Origin: Treponemataceae bacterium
GTDB taxonomy: Bacteria > Spirochaetota > Spirochaetia > Treponematales > Treponemataceae
Direction: 5' to 3'
Assembly: GCA_024402495.1 (NCBI GenBank)
Contig: JAKSTR010000013.1
Coordinates: 1-46,620 of the forward strand
Length of the DNA stretch: 46,620 nt
This document shows, piece by piece, positions 35,590 to 44,289 of the stretch (position 1 is the first letter of the stretch; every line of letters begins with the position of its first letter). The notes under the pieces were generated by a model. That model searched no databases, was not told the origin of the DNA, and was given only the letters and a program-made list of their open reading frames with translations. Position numbers and translations under genes: made by a program.

Positions 35590-37251
35590 CTATATTCCTC
35601 TAATTTTCCTTTCCAGACTTTCAATGCGTGTTTCTAAAGTCGGATCCTGCTGCTTGAGGTTTGCAATTTTTTCAATGCCGCTCATAACAGTCGTGTGGTC
35701 TCTGCCGCCAAATTCAGCACCAATTTCGGTAGTTGAATAATTAAGGCCTTCCATATTGTAAGCCAGATACATGGCAATATGGCGCGGCAGAACAATGTTC
35801 TGCGATCTTTTTTTGCCCTTCAAATCTACAAAAGAAAGCCCGAAAGATTCGGCAACGGTTTTTTGAATTGTTTCAATCGTAATGCCTTCCTGGGCAACAG
35901 AAATGAATTTATCACGAAGCAGACGCTGAACGTTTGAAACCGTAATTTCCTGCCCGGTAACTTCAATGTAACTTACAATCGTTGTTAAAGAAGATTCAAG
36001 GTCGCGCACGTTTGTGGCAACATTTTTTGCAATAAGGTCTAAAACTTCGTTGGAAACTTTTACATTCTGGCTTTCAAGTTTTTTACTGAGAATTGCTAAA
36101 CGTGTTTCATAATCCGGCGGGCTTAAATCTATTGAAAGTCCGCGTCCGAAGCGGCTGCGCAAACGGTCAGAAAGATTTTGAATTTCTGAAAGAGGGCGGT
36201 CGCACGTAAAAACCATCTGGTGGTTTGCTTCGTAAAGCGCGTTAAAAGTATGAAAAAGTTCTTCCTGCGTTTCTGCCTTTTTCTGAAGAAAGTGAATATC
36301 GTCAATTAAAAGCACGTCTGCGGTGCGGTATTTTGCCTTAAACTTCTGGGTCGTCTGTTCCCTTATCGATTCAATGAATTCGTTGGTAAAATTTTCTGCG
36401 GTAACGTAAATAACTTTGCCGCCGCGGCTGGAATAAATTTCGTTGCCGATTGCCTGCATGAGGTGAGTTTTTCCCAAACCTACGTTGCCGTAAATTAAAA
36501 GCGGGTTTTTGGCTGTGCCCGGATTTTTTGCAACGGCAATTGCGCAGTTATAAGCCATTGAAGAATTTTCGCCCATGACAAAATTTGAAAAAGTATAGGA
36601 AGGATTTAAAAGGCTGTGTTTTTTTACGGCAGAAGAAACCTGTACTTTTGGCTGCACGTTTGCGTTTTGCGGCTGAAAATTACTGTTATTAATAGAAGAA
36701 AACTGCTCGTTTTGTGCATTCAGATTGCCGCTAAAAACATTTTGAGCCGGCTGAACAGGCTGTGTCAAATTCTGCGGATTATAATTCTGATATCCTGAAA
36801 AATTATTGCCCATCTGGTGTGCAGCCGGCTGGCTTTGCATTTGCTGACCGTTAAAACTGTTTACGGGCTGCCCGATAGTCTGCATCGGCTGAACTTGTGC
36901 CGGCTGCTGACCATACTGAGTATTTGCAAAAATATTCTGGTTTGCCGGCTGAGAAGGAATATTTGTCTGCGGTGCGGCGTTTGCTGCTGGCTTGATAATC
37001 TGGTAATCAATTGCCAGATTATAGCCGGAAACTTCCAGAAGCTTGTTTGCTAAAAGTCTTTCATAACTGTTCTTAAAGCGTTCTTTTATAAAATTTGTAG
37101 GTACACTAAGAGTTAATTTACCGTTGTCAAATGAAATGAAACCAATGCGAAACCAAAGTAAAAATTCCTGTTCCTTTCCTGCGCTGGCAAATTCTTCGTG
37201 AATTTGGCGCATGGCTTCGTCAAAAAAAACACTATAATCAGATGCAGACAT
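35590..37251 (-). CDS. dnaA: Chromosomal replication initiator DnaA with long Gln/Asn-rich linker
   Basis: 553 residues from the ATG at 37251; an ATG at 37308 would add 19 residues. I prefer 37251 because it starts right at domain I and a TATAAT lies 6 nt upstream; 37308 also has a TATAAT, 8 nt upstream. Domain I about 1-88; a Gln/Asn/Pro-rich domain II linker of about 120 residues (89-208); AAA+ domain with Walker A GNVGLGKT (255-262) and Walker B LLIDDIHF; domain IV with GGRDHTTVMSG, the DnaA-box-binding motif. It opens the origin. The linker is unusually long. It diverges from gyrB; no Shine-Dalgarno sequence is seen at either start. Confidence 0.95.
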   Translation of the reverse strand: MSASDYSVFFDEAMRQIHEEFASAGKEQEFLLWFRIGFISFDNGKLTLSVPTNFIKERFKNSYERLLANKLLEVSGYNLAIDYQIIKPAANAAPQTNIPSQPANQNIFANTQYGQQPAQVQPMQTIGQPVNSFNGQQMQSQPAAHQMGNNFSGYQNYNPQNLTQPVQPAQNVFSGNLNAQNEQFSSINNSNFQPQNANVQPKVQVSSAVKKHSLLNPSYTFSNFVMGENSSMAYNCAIAVAKNPGTAKNPLLIYGNVGLGKTHLMQAIGNEIYSSRGGKVIYVTAENFTNEFIESIREQTTQKFKAKYRTADVLLIDDIHFLQKKAETQEELFHTFNALYEANHQMVFTCDRPLSEIQNLSDRLRSRFGRGLSIDLSPPDYETRLAILSKKLESQNVKVSNEVLDLIAKNVATNVRDLESSLTTIVSYIEVTGQEITVSNVQRLLRDKFISVAQEGITIETIQKTVAESFGLSFVDLKGKKRSQNIVLPRHIAMYLAYNMEGLNYSTTEIGAEFGGRDHTTVMSGIEKIANLKQQDPTLETRIESLERKIRGI

Positions 37252-37257
37252 AGGCGT

Positions 37258-37287
37258 ATTATACTCTGTCTTGTAATTTTTCCGCAA
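37258..37287 (-). promoter_or_regulatory. Predicted leaderless promoter of dnaA
   Basis: On the minus strand a perfect TATAAT (37258-37263) lies 6 nt before the ATG at 37251. A weak -35, TTGCGG (37282-37287, 3 of 6), is 18 bp upstream. A second TATAAT (37317-37322) lies 8 nt before the alternative ATG at 37308. Two start codons each with an adjacent -10 box suggest two nested leaderless transcripts. Confidence 0.5.
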
Positions 37288-37360
37288 TACAGATATACTT
37301 TTTATCATAATTTTCTATTATATGTGTTAATTCTAAGCACAAAAACATTCAAGGACAAAA

Positions 37361-39310
37361 ATGACATCTTCTTATTCAGCAAATAATATTACAGTTTTAA
37401 AAGGGCTGGAAGCTGTTCGCAAAAGACCGGGTATGTACATTGGTTCTACTGGTCCGGACGGTTTGCATCACCTGGTTTACGAAGTAGTTGATAACTCTAT
37501 CGACGAAGCGATGGCAGGACATTGTAAAAAAATTATTGTTGCCCTCGAAAAAGACGATATTTGCCGTGTAGAAGATGACGGTCGTGGTATTCCTGTTGAC
37601 ATTCACCCTACCGAAAAAGTAAGTGCCCTTGAACTGGTTTTAACGCGCCTTCATGCCGGCGGTAAATTCGACAAATCAAACTACAAAGTTTCCGGCGGTT
37701 TGCACGGTGTAGGTGTTTCCTGCGTAAACGCCCTTTCGGTGTGGCTTGAAGCATTTGTAAACCGCGACGGCAAGCGCTATACCCAGCGTTTTGAAAAAGG
37801 CGTTCCAAAAACAAAAGTAGAATGTATCGGCGAAACTGAACTGCACGGTACAACAATCCGCTGGAAAAGCGATGCTTCCATTTTTCAGGAAACAACCACA
37901 TACAGTTTTGAAGTTCTTTCCAACCGCCTGCGTGAGCTTGCTTTCTTAAATCCGGGAATCGTAATAATTTTCCGCGACGAACGCCTTGAAACGCCGAAAG
38001 AACTCGTGCTTTCTTTTGAAGGCGGCATCAACGAATATACAAAGTTTATAAACACCGGTAAAAAAGTCATTCCGGAAGAACCTATTTTTATCAGCGGCGA
38101 GCAGAACGATATTATTACCGAACTTTCAATGCAGTATAACGAAGGTTTTAACGAAAACGTATATTCTTACGTAAACGACATTAACACCCGTGAAGGCGGT
38201 ACGCACCTTGACGGCATGAAAAACGCCTTAACCTTTGTATTCAACAAATCGCTTGAAAAAAATGAAAAGCTTTTCAAAAAGCTGAACCCGAAATACAATC
38301 CCAAGGCAAAAGAAAACAAAGAAAAGCTTGAAAAACTTACCGGCGAAGACATTCGTACCGGTTTAACCGCAGTTCTGTCTGTAAAAGTGCCGGAACCGCA
38401 GTTTGAAGGCCAGACAAAAACAAAGCTTGGCAATACGGAAGTGCGCACAATCGTTGATGCGCTCGTAAAAGAAAAATTAACCCTCTGGTGCGAACAGAAT
38501 CCGCAGGTATGCAACCTTATTCTTGAAAAAGCCGTAAACGAAGCTTACGGCCGCATTAAGGCGCGCAAGGCAATTGAAGCCAACCGCAAAAACGGAATGG
38601 ATTCATTCGGTCTGCCGGGCAAGCTTGCAGACTGTTCAAGCAAAAACCCGGAAGAATGTGAAGTTTACATCGTCGAAGGTGATTCTGCGGGCGGTTCTGC
38701 AAAACAGGGACGTGACCCTAAAACCCAGGCAATTCTGCCGCTTTGGGGTAAAATGCTTAACGTTGAAAAAGTTCACCCTGAAAAAGTAATTAACAACGAC
38801 AAGCTTCAGCCTGTAATTGCTTCGCTTGGTACGGGTATTGGTAAAAACTTCAATATTGAAAAACTGCGCTACCACAAAATAATTATCATGGCAGATGCCG
38901 ATGTAGACGGCGCGCATATTTCAACTTTGCTTATGACTTTCTTTTTCCGCTTTATGCCGGAACTTATTGAAAAAGGCTATGTTTACATTGCAATGCCGCC
39001 GCTTTATCGTGTTGAATATAAAAAGTTCAAGAAGTTTGTATTCAGCGATGAAGAACGTGATTCTGCTCTGGCGGAACTTGGTGAAAACCGTGACAAGGCA
39101 ACCGTTCAGCGCTATAAAGGTCTTGGTGAAATGGAATGGCAGGAACTTAAAGAAACAACCATGGCACCGCAGAACCGCAAAATGAAGCAGGTAAAAATTA
39201 CAGACGCAGCTGAAGCTGATCAGATTTTTTCAGTTTTGATGGGCGAAGACGTTGAACCGCGTCGTAAGTTTATTGAAGAAAATGCAGTTTACGCCACTTT
39301 GGACGTTTAG
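37361..39310 (+). CDS. gyrB: DNA gyrase subunit B
   Basis: 649 residues. ATPase subunit of gyrase. The GHKL site has EVVDNSIDEA (about 42-51), DDGRGIP and GGLHGVGVSCVNAL; the Toprim domain has EGDSAGGSAKQGRD, PLWGKMLNVEK and DADVDGAHI, and the protein ends with RRKFIEENA. AAGGA lies 7 nt before the ATG. It diverges from dnaA and is followed after 8 nt by gyrA, forming an operon. Identification is firm; parE-like features are absent (gyrA partner shows it is gyrase). Confidence 0.97.
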   Translation: MTSSYSANNITVLKGLEAVRKRPGMYIGSTGPDGLHHLVYEVVDNSIDEAMAGHCKKIIVALEKDDICRVEDDGRGIPVDIHPTEKVSALELVLTRLHAGGKFDKSNYKVSGGLHGVGVSCVNALSVWLEAFVNRDGKRYTQRFEKGVPKTKVECIGETELHGTTIRWKSDASIFQETTTYSFEVLSNRLRELAFLNPGIVIIFRDERLETPKELVLSFEGGINEYTKFINTGKKVIPEEPIFISGEQNDIITELSMQYNEGFNENVYSYVNDINTREGGTHLDGMKNALTFVFNKSLEKNEKLFKKLNPKYNPKAKENKEKLEKLTGEDIRTGLTAVLSVKVPEPQFEGQTKTKLGNTEVRTIVDALVKEKLTLWCEQNPQVCNLILEKAVNEAYGRIKARKAIEANRKNGMDSFGLPGKLADCSSKNPEECEVYIVEGDSAGGSAKQGRDPKTQAILPLWGKMLNVEKVHPEKVINNDKLQPVIASLGTGIGKNFNIEKLRYHKIIIMADADVDGAHISTLLMTFFFRFMPELIEKGYVYIAMPPLYRVEYKKFKKFVFSDEERDSALAELGENRDKATVQRYKGLGEMEWQELKETTMAPQNRKMKQVKITDAAEADQIFSVLMGEDVEPRRKFIEENAVYATLDV

Positions 39311-39318
39311 GATAAAAA

Positions 39319-41808
39319 ATGATAGAAAACGAAAAATACGAAGAAATACAGACACCAGAAGGCGGTTATTTAATTCCGGTACCAATTGAAACCGAAATGA
39401 AAAAGTCGTATATCGACTATTCAATGTCGGTAATTGTTGCCCGCGCCTTGCCCGATGTTCGCGACGGGCTTAAACCTGTTCACCGTCGTATTTTGTATGC
39501 CATGGCGGAGGAAGGTCTTTCTTCCGGCGGAAAAACAAAAAAATGCGCTACCGTTGTCGGTGACGTTCTGGGTAAATATCACCCGCACGGCGACGCTTCT
39601 GTTTACGACGCCCTGGTTCGTCTTGGTCAGAATTTTTCCATGCGCTATACGCCTGTTACAAAGCAGGGTAACTTTGGTGGCATCGACGGCAGCCCGGCAG
39701 CGGCTTACCGTTACACCGAAGCAAAAATGTCGCCGATTGCCGAAGTTATGGTTGACGACATCAAAAAAGAAACCGTCGATTTTATTCCGAACTTTGATGA
39801 TACCCATAAAGAACCGACCGTTCTGCCGGCAGCTTTTCCGTTTCTTCTTTGCAATGGTTCTGCCGGTATTGCCGTTGGTATGGCAACAAATATGCCGCCT
39901 CACAACCTGCGCGAAGTAGGCTCGGCAATTTCCGCCTATATCGACAATCCTGATATCAGTGCCGACGACCTTATGAAATATGTAAAAGGTCCGGATTTTC
40001 CGACCGGCGGCATAATTTTTGGTAAAAAGGGCATTGCAGAAGCTTACAAAACCGGACGCGGCAAAATTTTGATTCGTGCCCGTTTCAGCATTGACGTTGA
40101 TACAAAAGGCAAGGAAACAATCGTGTTTACGGAAATACCGTATCAGGTTAGAACCACTGATCTGGTAACGCGCATTGGTGAACTTGCCCGTGACAAAGTA
40201 ATTGAAGGTATTGAACGCGTAAACGACGGTTCTGCCGGTGATAATGTCCGCATTGAAGTAGACCTTAAAAAAGGCGTTATTGCAAAAGCAGTTTTGAACC
40301 AGCTTTTTGCAAAAACCGCCCTTCAAAGTTCTTACGGTATTATAAACCTTGCGCTGGTAAACGGCCGTCCTCAGGTTCTTACGTTAAAGCAGTTAATTCA
40401 GTGTTTTGTAGACCACCGCGACAGCGTAATTACACGCCGCACCCAGTTTGAACTTAAAAAAGCTAAACACGAAGAACATATTCTTGAAGCAAAGATTGTT
40501 GCCGTTGACTGCGTTGACGAAGTAATTAAAATCATCCGCGGCAGCCGCGACGAACCCGAAGCAAAAGTGCGTTTGATGGAACGCTTCAGTTTTGACGAAG
40601 AACAGGCACAGGCAATTGTAGATTTGCGCCTGGGTGTTCTTACCAATTTGCGCATTGACGAACTTAAAAAACAGCTGGCAGAAATAAAAGCCCTTATTGC
40701 GTATTTGGAAGACTTGCTTGCGCACCACGAAAAAATTCTTGCAAAAATAAAAGAAGAAACTGAAAAAATAGTAGAAAAATACGGTGATGAGCGCCGTACT
40801 GATATTGTGGCTGACGAAATTGAACGCCTTAATATTGAAGACCTTATTAAGCGCGAAGAAGTTGTAGTTTTAATTTCTAACCTTGGTTACATTAAACGCA
40901 TTGCAACTTCGGCTTATAAAATTCAGGGTCGCGGCGGCAAAGGTTCCAACAGCGCAAAGCTTGTAGAAGACGATTTTATAAATCAGCTTTTTACCGCTTC
41001 AACCCACGATTACATTACTTTCATTTCAAGTGAGGGTAGGGCATTCTGGATAAAGGCGCACGAAATACCTGAAGCAAGCCGTAATTCCCGCGGAGCACAT
41101 ATTAAGGGTCTTTTGCAGGTTTCGCCAAACGAAGAAATTACCACAGTTGTGGCAATGGGCGAAATGAAAGAAGACCAGTATCTGTTTATGGTAACTGCAA
41201 ACGGCGTGGTTAAAAAAGTTCAAACCACCGAATTTGCCAATGCCAAAACCCGCGGCATTATCGGTATAAAACTTGACGAAGGCGACAAGCTTGTAACCAC
41301 GGTTTTAAGTTCCGGCAATGACGAAATTGTTTTGATTACCCGTCAGGGTAAGGCACTTAGAATCAACGAAGATGAAGTTCGTTCTATGGGTCGTTCTACG
41401 CGTGGCGTTTGCGGCATTCATCTTGCACAAGGCGATGAAGTTGCGGCAGCTTTGCAGGTGCGCGACGGCGAACAGATGCTTATTATGACCGAATACGGTT
41501 ACGGCAAGCGCGTTAACTTTGAAGAATTTTCTCAGCACGGACGCGGAACCGGCGGACAGAAAGTTTACGATGTTAAAGAAAAAACCGGCGAAATTATTGG
41601 TGCAATCACGGTTGCCCAAAACGACGAAATGATGTGCATTACAAGCCAGGGTAAAACTTTGCGCGTAAAAGCTAGCGGCGTTTCGGAACAGAGCCGTACC
41701 GCAGGCGGTGTTCGTATCCTGAATATTGATCCGCCGGATATGGTAATTGGTCTTGATAAGGTTGCCGAACAGGACGAAAACGAAAATTCTGAAAATGAAG
41801 AAGAGTAA
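39319..41808 (+). CDS. gyrA: DNA gyrase subunit A
   Basis: 829 residues. Breaks and rejoins DNA during negative supercoiling. The active-site tyrosine is Tyr132 in AAAYRYTEAKM. The gyrase-specific GyrA box reads QGRGGKG in the C-terminal domain, marking it as gyrase rather than topoisomerase IV. The quinolone-resistance region reads HPHGDASVYD, so the residue equivalent to E. coli Ser83 is Ala93 and the next is Ser94; Asp87 is kept. An acidic tail (ENENSENEEE) ends the protein. It starts 8 nt after gyrB and ends before a terminator. Identification is firm. Confidence 0.97.
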   Translation: MIENEKYEEIQTPEGGYLIPVPIETEMKKSYIDYSMSVIVARALPDVRDGLKPVHRRILYAMAEEGLSSGGKTKKCATVVGDVLGKYHPHGDASVYDALVRLGQNFSMRYTPVTKQGNFGGIDGSPAAAYRYTEAKMSPIAEVMVDDIKKETVDFIPNFDDTHKEPTVLPAAFPFLLCNGSAGIAVGMATNMPPHNLREVGSAISAYIDNPDISADDLMKYVKGPDFPTGGIIFGKKGIAEAYKTGRGKILIRARFSIDVDTKGKETIVFTEIPYQVRTTDLVTRIGELARDKVIEGIERVNDGSAGDNVRIEVDLKKGVIAKAVLNQLFAKTALQSSYGIINLALVNGRPQVLTLKQLIQCFVDHRDSVITRRTQFELKKAKHEEHILEAKIVAVDCVDEVIKIIRGSRDEPEAKVRLMERFSFDEEQAQAIVDLRLGVLTNLRIDELKKQLAEIKALIAYLEDLLAHHEKILAKIKEETEKIVEKYGDERRTDIVADEIERLNIEDLIKREEVVVLISNLGYIKRIATSAYKIQGRGGKGSNSAKLVEDDFINQLFTASTHDYITFISSEGRAFWIKAHEIPEASRNSRGAHIKGLLQVSPNEEITTVVAMGEMKEDQYLFMVTANGVVKKVQTTEFANAKTRGIIGIKLDEGDKLVTTVLSSGNDEIVLITRQGKALRINEDEVRSMGRSTRGVCGIHLAQGDEVAAALQVRDGEQMLIMTEYGYGKRVNFEEFSQHGRGTGGQKVYDVKEKTGEIIGAITVAQNDEMMCITSQGKTLRVKASGVSEQSRTAGGVRILNIDPPDMVIGLDKVAEQDENENSENEEE

Positions 41809-41820
41809 ATGACAAAATAA

Positions 41821-41850
41821 AAAGAGCCGGTTTTTCCCGGCTTTTTTTAT
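41821..41850 (+). terminator. Terminator of gyrB-gyrA
   Basis: AGCCGG (41825-41830) pairs with CCGGCT (41837-41842) around TTTTTC, followed by seven Ts. It lies 13 nt after the gyrA stop. Confidence 0.9.
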
Positions 41851-42005
41851 TTTAGGGTTTGGGTGTCAGTGTTCACTAATCCGGCGATCTGTATTTTTGT
41901 ATGGCGCTGAAAAAAATGAAATATTGCTGGCTTAAAAATGAATGACAAAATATTAAAAAATGTCAAATTATATTTTATAAATCAAAACCAAAAGGGTAGG
42001 GCAGA

Positions 42006-42773
42006 ATGGAAAATATAAAAGTTGTTTCTGTTGTTAGAAACATGGAATTATATGAAAAACTGGTAAAAAATAACGGATATTACAAAAACGCCGATTTTGT
42101 ATTTTTTGATAATCGCAGTGAAAATATTTCAATTGCAAAACGCTATAATTCTTTTTTGCAGGAATCTAAAAAAATACATACAGACAGCTGGTTTGTGTTT
42201 TGCCACGAAGACTGGGAATTATTATGTGATTTGAAAAAAATTATTGCAAAGGCAGATAAAAATGCTGTTTATGGCGTTTGCGGCACTTTATATAATGTGC
42301 AGAAAAATATTGTTACATGGTACGGAAATATTTTACAAAGTAATAAAGACGGCTCTAAAATTATGCGCTGGGGAAAAACTTTTCATTCTGCAAAAATTGC
42401 AGATACCGTTGACTGCCAGTGCATAATTTTTCATTCTTCTTTAATAGAAAAATATAATTTGTTTTTTGATGAAAATTTGATGTTTGATTTTTATGCGGAA
42501 GATTTTTGTATTAATGCTAGTGAAAATTACGGAATAAAAACTATGGTTTTGCCGGTAAAATGCCACCATTATTCTTACGGCAATTTTTCTGCCAACTTTG
42601 CCATCGCGGTAGATTATGCAAAAAAGAAATATTCAAAGTTAAGCCGGCATTATTCTTCATGCTGTACAAATGCCTTTTTGCCCGGCGAACCTGCTAAAAT
42701 TATCCGGCTTTCGGTTTTAGACCGCGCAAAAAGAAAATTAAATAAAATATTCGGTGTTAAAAGTGGAAAATAG
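42006..42773 (+). CDS. Family 2-like glycosyltransferase (StrF-type, Glyco_tranf_2_5)
   Basis: 255 residues. KVVSVVRNMELYEKLVKNN, then RYNSFLQES (46-54), the acidic FCHEDWELL (65-73, in the place of the nucleotide-sugar-binding aspartates) and VYGVCGTLYN (88-97) follow the pattern of the StrF-like GT-A glycosyltransferases; FDENLMFDFYAEDFC (about 159-173) supplies the second acidic site. No membrane helix. Substrate unknown; probably a surface glycan or protein-modifying enzyme. A GGGTAGGG sequence precedes the ATG. Clearly more AT-rich than gyrA, with the overlapping ROK-like gene, so the pair may have been acquired together. Confidence 0.8.
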   Translation: MENIKVVSVVRNMELYEKLVKNNGYYKNADFVFFDNRSENISIAKRYNSFLQESKKIHTDSWFVFCHEDWELLCDLKKIIAKADKNAVYGVCGTLYNVQKNIVTWYGNILQSNKDGSKIMRWGKTFHSAKIADTVDCQCIIFHSSLIEKYNLFFDENLMFDFYAEDFCINASENYGIKTMVLPVKCHHYSYGNFSANFAIAVDYAKKKYSKLSRHYSSCCTNAFLPGEPAKIIRLSVLDRAKRKLNKIFGVKSGK

Positions 42774-43791
42774 TTTTTCTTTTTCAAACAGCAGTACGCT
42801 GCAAATTGTAAATTGTTCTTTGGTAAAAGAAAGTTTGGAAAGTGGCGAGGCGCTGACAAAACAGCAGATTGCCCAAATGATGCAGCTTTCTTTACCGGCA
42901 GTAAATGCTGTCGTTGAACAAATGCTGCAAACTGGTGAAATAATTGAAAAACGTGCCGGCTTTTTGTGCGTGCTGAAAAATGAAAAATGCTACATATTGA
43001 ATGAAAATCATTCTTTCAAATTAACGGTTCAAGTTGATTTTGAAAAAGCCGTTTTTACTGTCTGCAATTACGGCGATAAAAAAGTTTTTTGTCAGTCAAA
43101 GGTTCTTCCAAAAAATCAGCCGGCTATAGATTTTTTCATTCTTTCAATCGAAGAACTTTTCAAATCTTATAAAATAACTTCCTGTGCAATGGCTTTTCCG
43201 TGTGCCGTAAACCGCGGTTTTATATATCCGGCTTGTGAAAAATTCAGCGAACTTGAAAATATTAATTTGCAGGCAGTTCTTCAAAATCGTTTCAATATTC
43301 CTTTTGTTTTGCAAAATGCCGTAAATGCGGCGGCTTTTGGTTTTTATAAAAAGAATGAAAGTTTTCTGTTTGAAAAAAGTCCATTGATTTTTGCAGGTTT
43401 TGAAGAAAATTATCCCAAAATATGTACAATAATTGAAGGTAAAATACTGAACGGTTTTACCAGTTTTGCAGGAAATCTTTCATCAGTTAACAAAATGCGG
43501 TTTTCTTCAAGTTTTTCCAGCACGCAAAAAGAAGAATATTTTTTTGAAGTGGTAGAATATTTGGCGGCTTTTTTCAATCCGCAGATAATATATTTTTTCA
43601 AAAGCGATATTATTCAAAATATTCCTGAAGATTTTAAAACTAAATGTACTAAAAAATTGCCAGAAATTGCCCAGCCAAAAATTGAACTGATTGATGATTT
43701 TGAATATTTTTGTGATTTTGGTCTTTTAACAGTCTGCAAAAATGTTTCACGTGAAACATTTTTGAGCAAGGTTGAACAAACGAAAGATTGA
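42754..43791 (+). CDS. Degenerate ROK-family-like regulator carrying a parS site in its 3' end
   Basis: 345 residues from a GTG at 42754, overlapping the glycosyltransferase by 20 nt; a GTG at 42763 is an alternative. Residues about 12-68 are a winged helix-turn-helix (LTKQQIAQMMQLSLPAVNAVVEQM split in parts) as in NagC/XylR-type ROK repressors. The rest has the actin-like ROK layout: QNAVNAAAFGFY replaces ENDANAAA and GFTSFAGNLSS replaces the usual GxxGxAGE. The DxGGT phosphate loop and the cysteine zinc motif are absent, so it is unlikely to be a kinase. The last 15 codons contain a perfect parS, read as NVSRETF. Very AT-rich. Its regulatory target is unknown, perhaps its glycosyltransferase neighbour. 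Confidence 0.78.
   Translation: MLKVENSFSFSNSSTLQIVNCSLVKESLESGEALTKQQIAQMMQLSLPAVNAVVEQMLQTGEIIEKRAGFLCVLKNEKCYILNENHSFKLTVQVDFEKAVFTVCNYGDKKVFCQSKVLPKNQPAIDFFILSIEELFKSYKITSCAMAFPCAVNRGFIYPACEKFSELENINLQAVLQNRFNIPFVLQNAVNAAAFGFYKKNESFLFEKSPLIFAGFEENYPKICTIIEGKILNGFTSFAGNLSSVNKMRFSSSFSSTQKEEYFFEVVEYLAAFFNPQIIYFFKSDIIQNIPEDFKTKCTKKLPEIAQPKIELIDDFEYFCDFGLLTVCKNVSRETFLSKVEQTKD
43737..43764. promoter_or_regulatory. parS site 1 (ParB/Spo0J-binding centromere)
   Basis: The core TGTTTCACGTGAAACA (43743-43758) fits the bacterial parS consensus TGTTNCACGTGAAACA exactly. The palindrome extends to a perfect 28 bp. It lies inside the last codons of the ROK-like gene, so the gene encodes NVSRETF there. 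ParB binds and spreads from such sites to segregate the origin. No parA or parB is in this window. Confidence 0.95.
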
Positions 43792-44080
43792 TATTCGTAA
43801 TGTTTATTGTATTAATCTGTTGGTTTTTATCAAAATGCTTTTCAATCTTTTAAAAGTTTTGTGCTAAAACTTTCCTGTATTTTCATTTGCCAAATCAAAT
43901 GTAACGCCTTTGAATAGAAAAAGTCCTTATCTTTGTGCCGGAATATATGTTTACTTTTGAGAGATTTTTATTTTTCTACTCTCTGGCATCGATGTGTGTT
44001 TTTTTACGCTCTGCATTGGAGTAGTTTATTATTTTTTTTAAGCAGTTTACATATAAATATTTTGTAATTTTCAAAATATA

Positions 44081-44108
44081 GTAAAATGTTTCACGTGAAA
44101 CATTTTAC
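44081..44108. promoter_or_regulatory. parS site 2 (ParB/Spo0J-binding centromere)
   Basis: The same 16-bp core as site 1, at 44087-44102, inside another perfect 28-bp palindrome whose outer bases differ (GTAAAA/TTTTAC against CAAAAA/TTTTTG). It is intergenic and lies 344 bp from site 1. Two perfect copies so close strongly support function. Confidence 0.95.
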
Positions 44109-44253
44109 CAATACAAAACGTGTGTACATTTATGAAAATTCTTAAACTCTTTCAATTGTTTTCAAAACAAAACGTCGCAAAATAAAGGATTTTCAATATA
44201 ATCGCATTGAATATTTTTATTTGCAAACTAGCCATACGCTGCACCACCATAAC

Positions 44254-44282
44254 AAAAAAAGAGCTGACGTCTGCCAGCTCTT
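44254..44282 (-). terminator. Terminator of the argA-like gene
   Basis: Read on the minus strand, AAGAGCTG pairs with CAGCTCTT around an 8-nt loop and is followed by a run of seven Ts. It starts 7 nt after the stop codon. Confidence 0.88.
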
Positions 44283-44289
44283 AAAAAAA

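Larger units (their letters stand above)
43792..44289. other. Non-coding AT-rich stretch, about 500 bp, between the parS gene and argA
   Basis: No convincing gene on either strand. It holds parS site 2 (44081-44108), an 8-bp hairpin AAAGTTTT/AAAACTTT with a 5-nt loop at 43853-43873, a short inverted GAGAG/CTCTC near 43960-43985, a TATAAT near 44198 that has no good -35, and the argA terminator at its right end. The stretch is a plausible ParB-loading region. Confidence 0.6.

Noticed and set aside
39421-40326. 301-codon open frame antisense to gyrA
   Set aside because: It is the mirror of a conserved gene, is rich in Asn, Phe and Cys without any domain, and has no ribosome-binding site.
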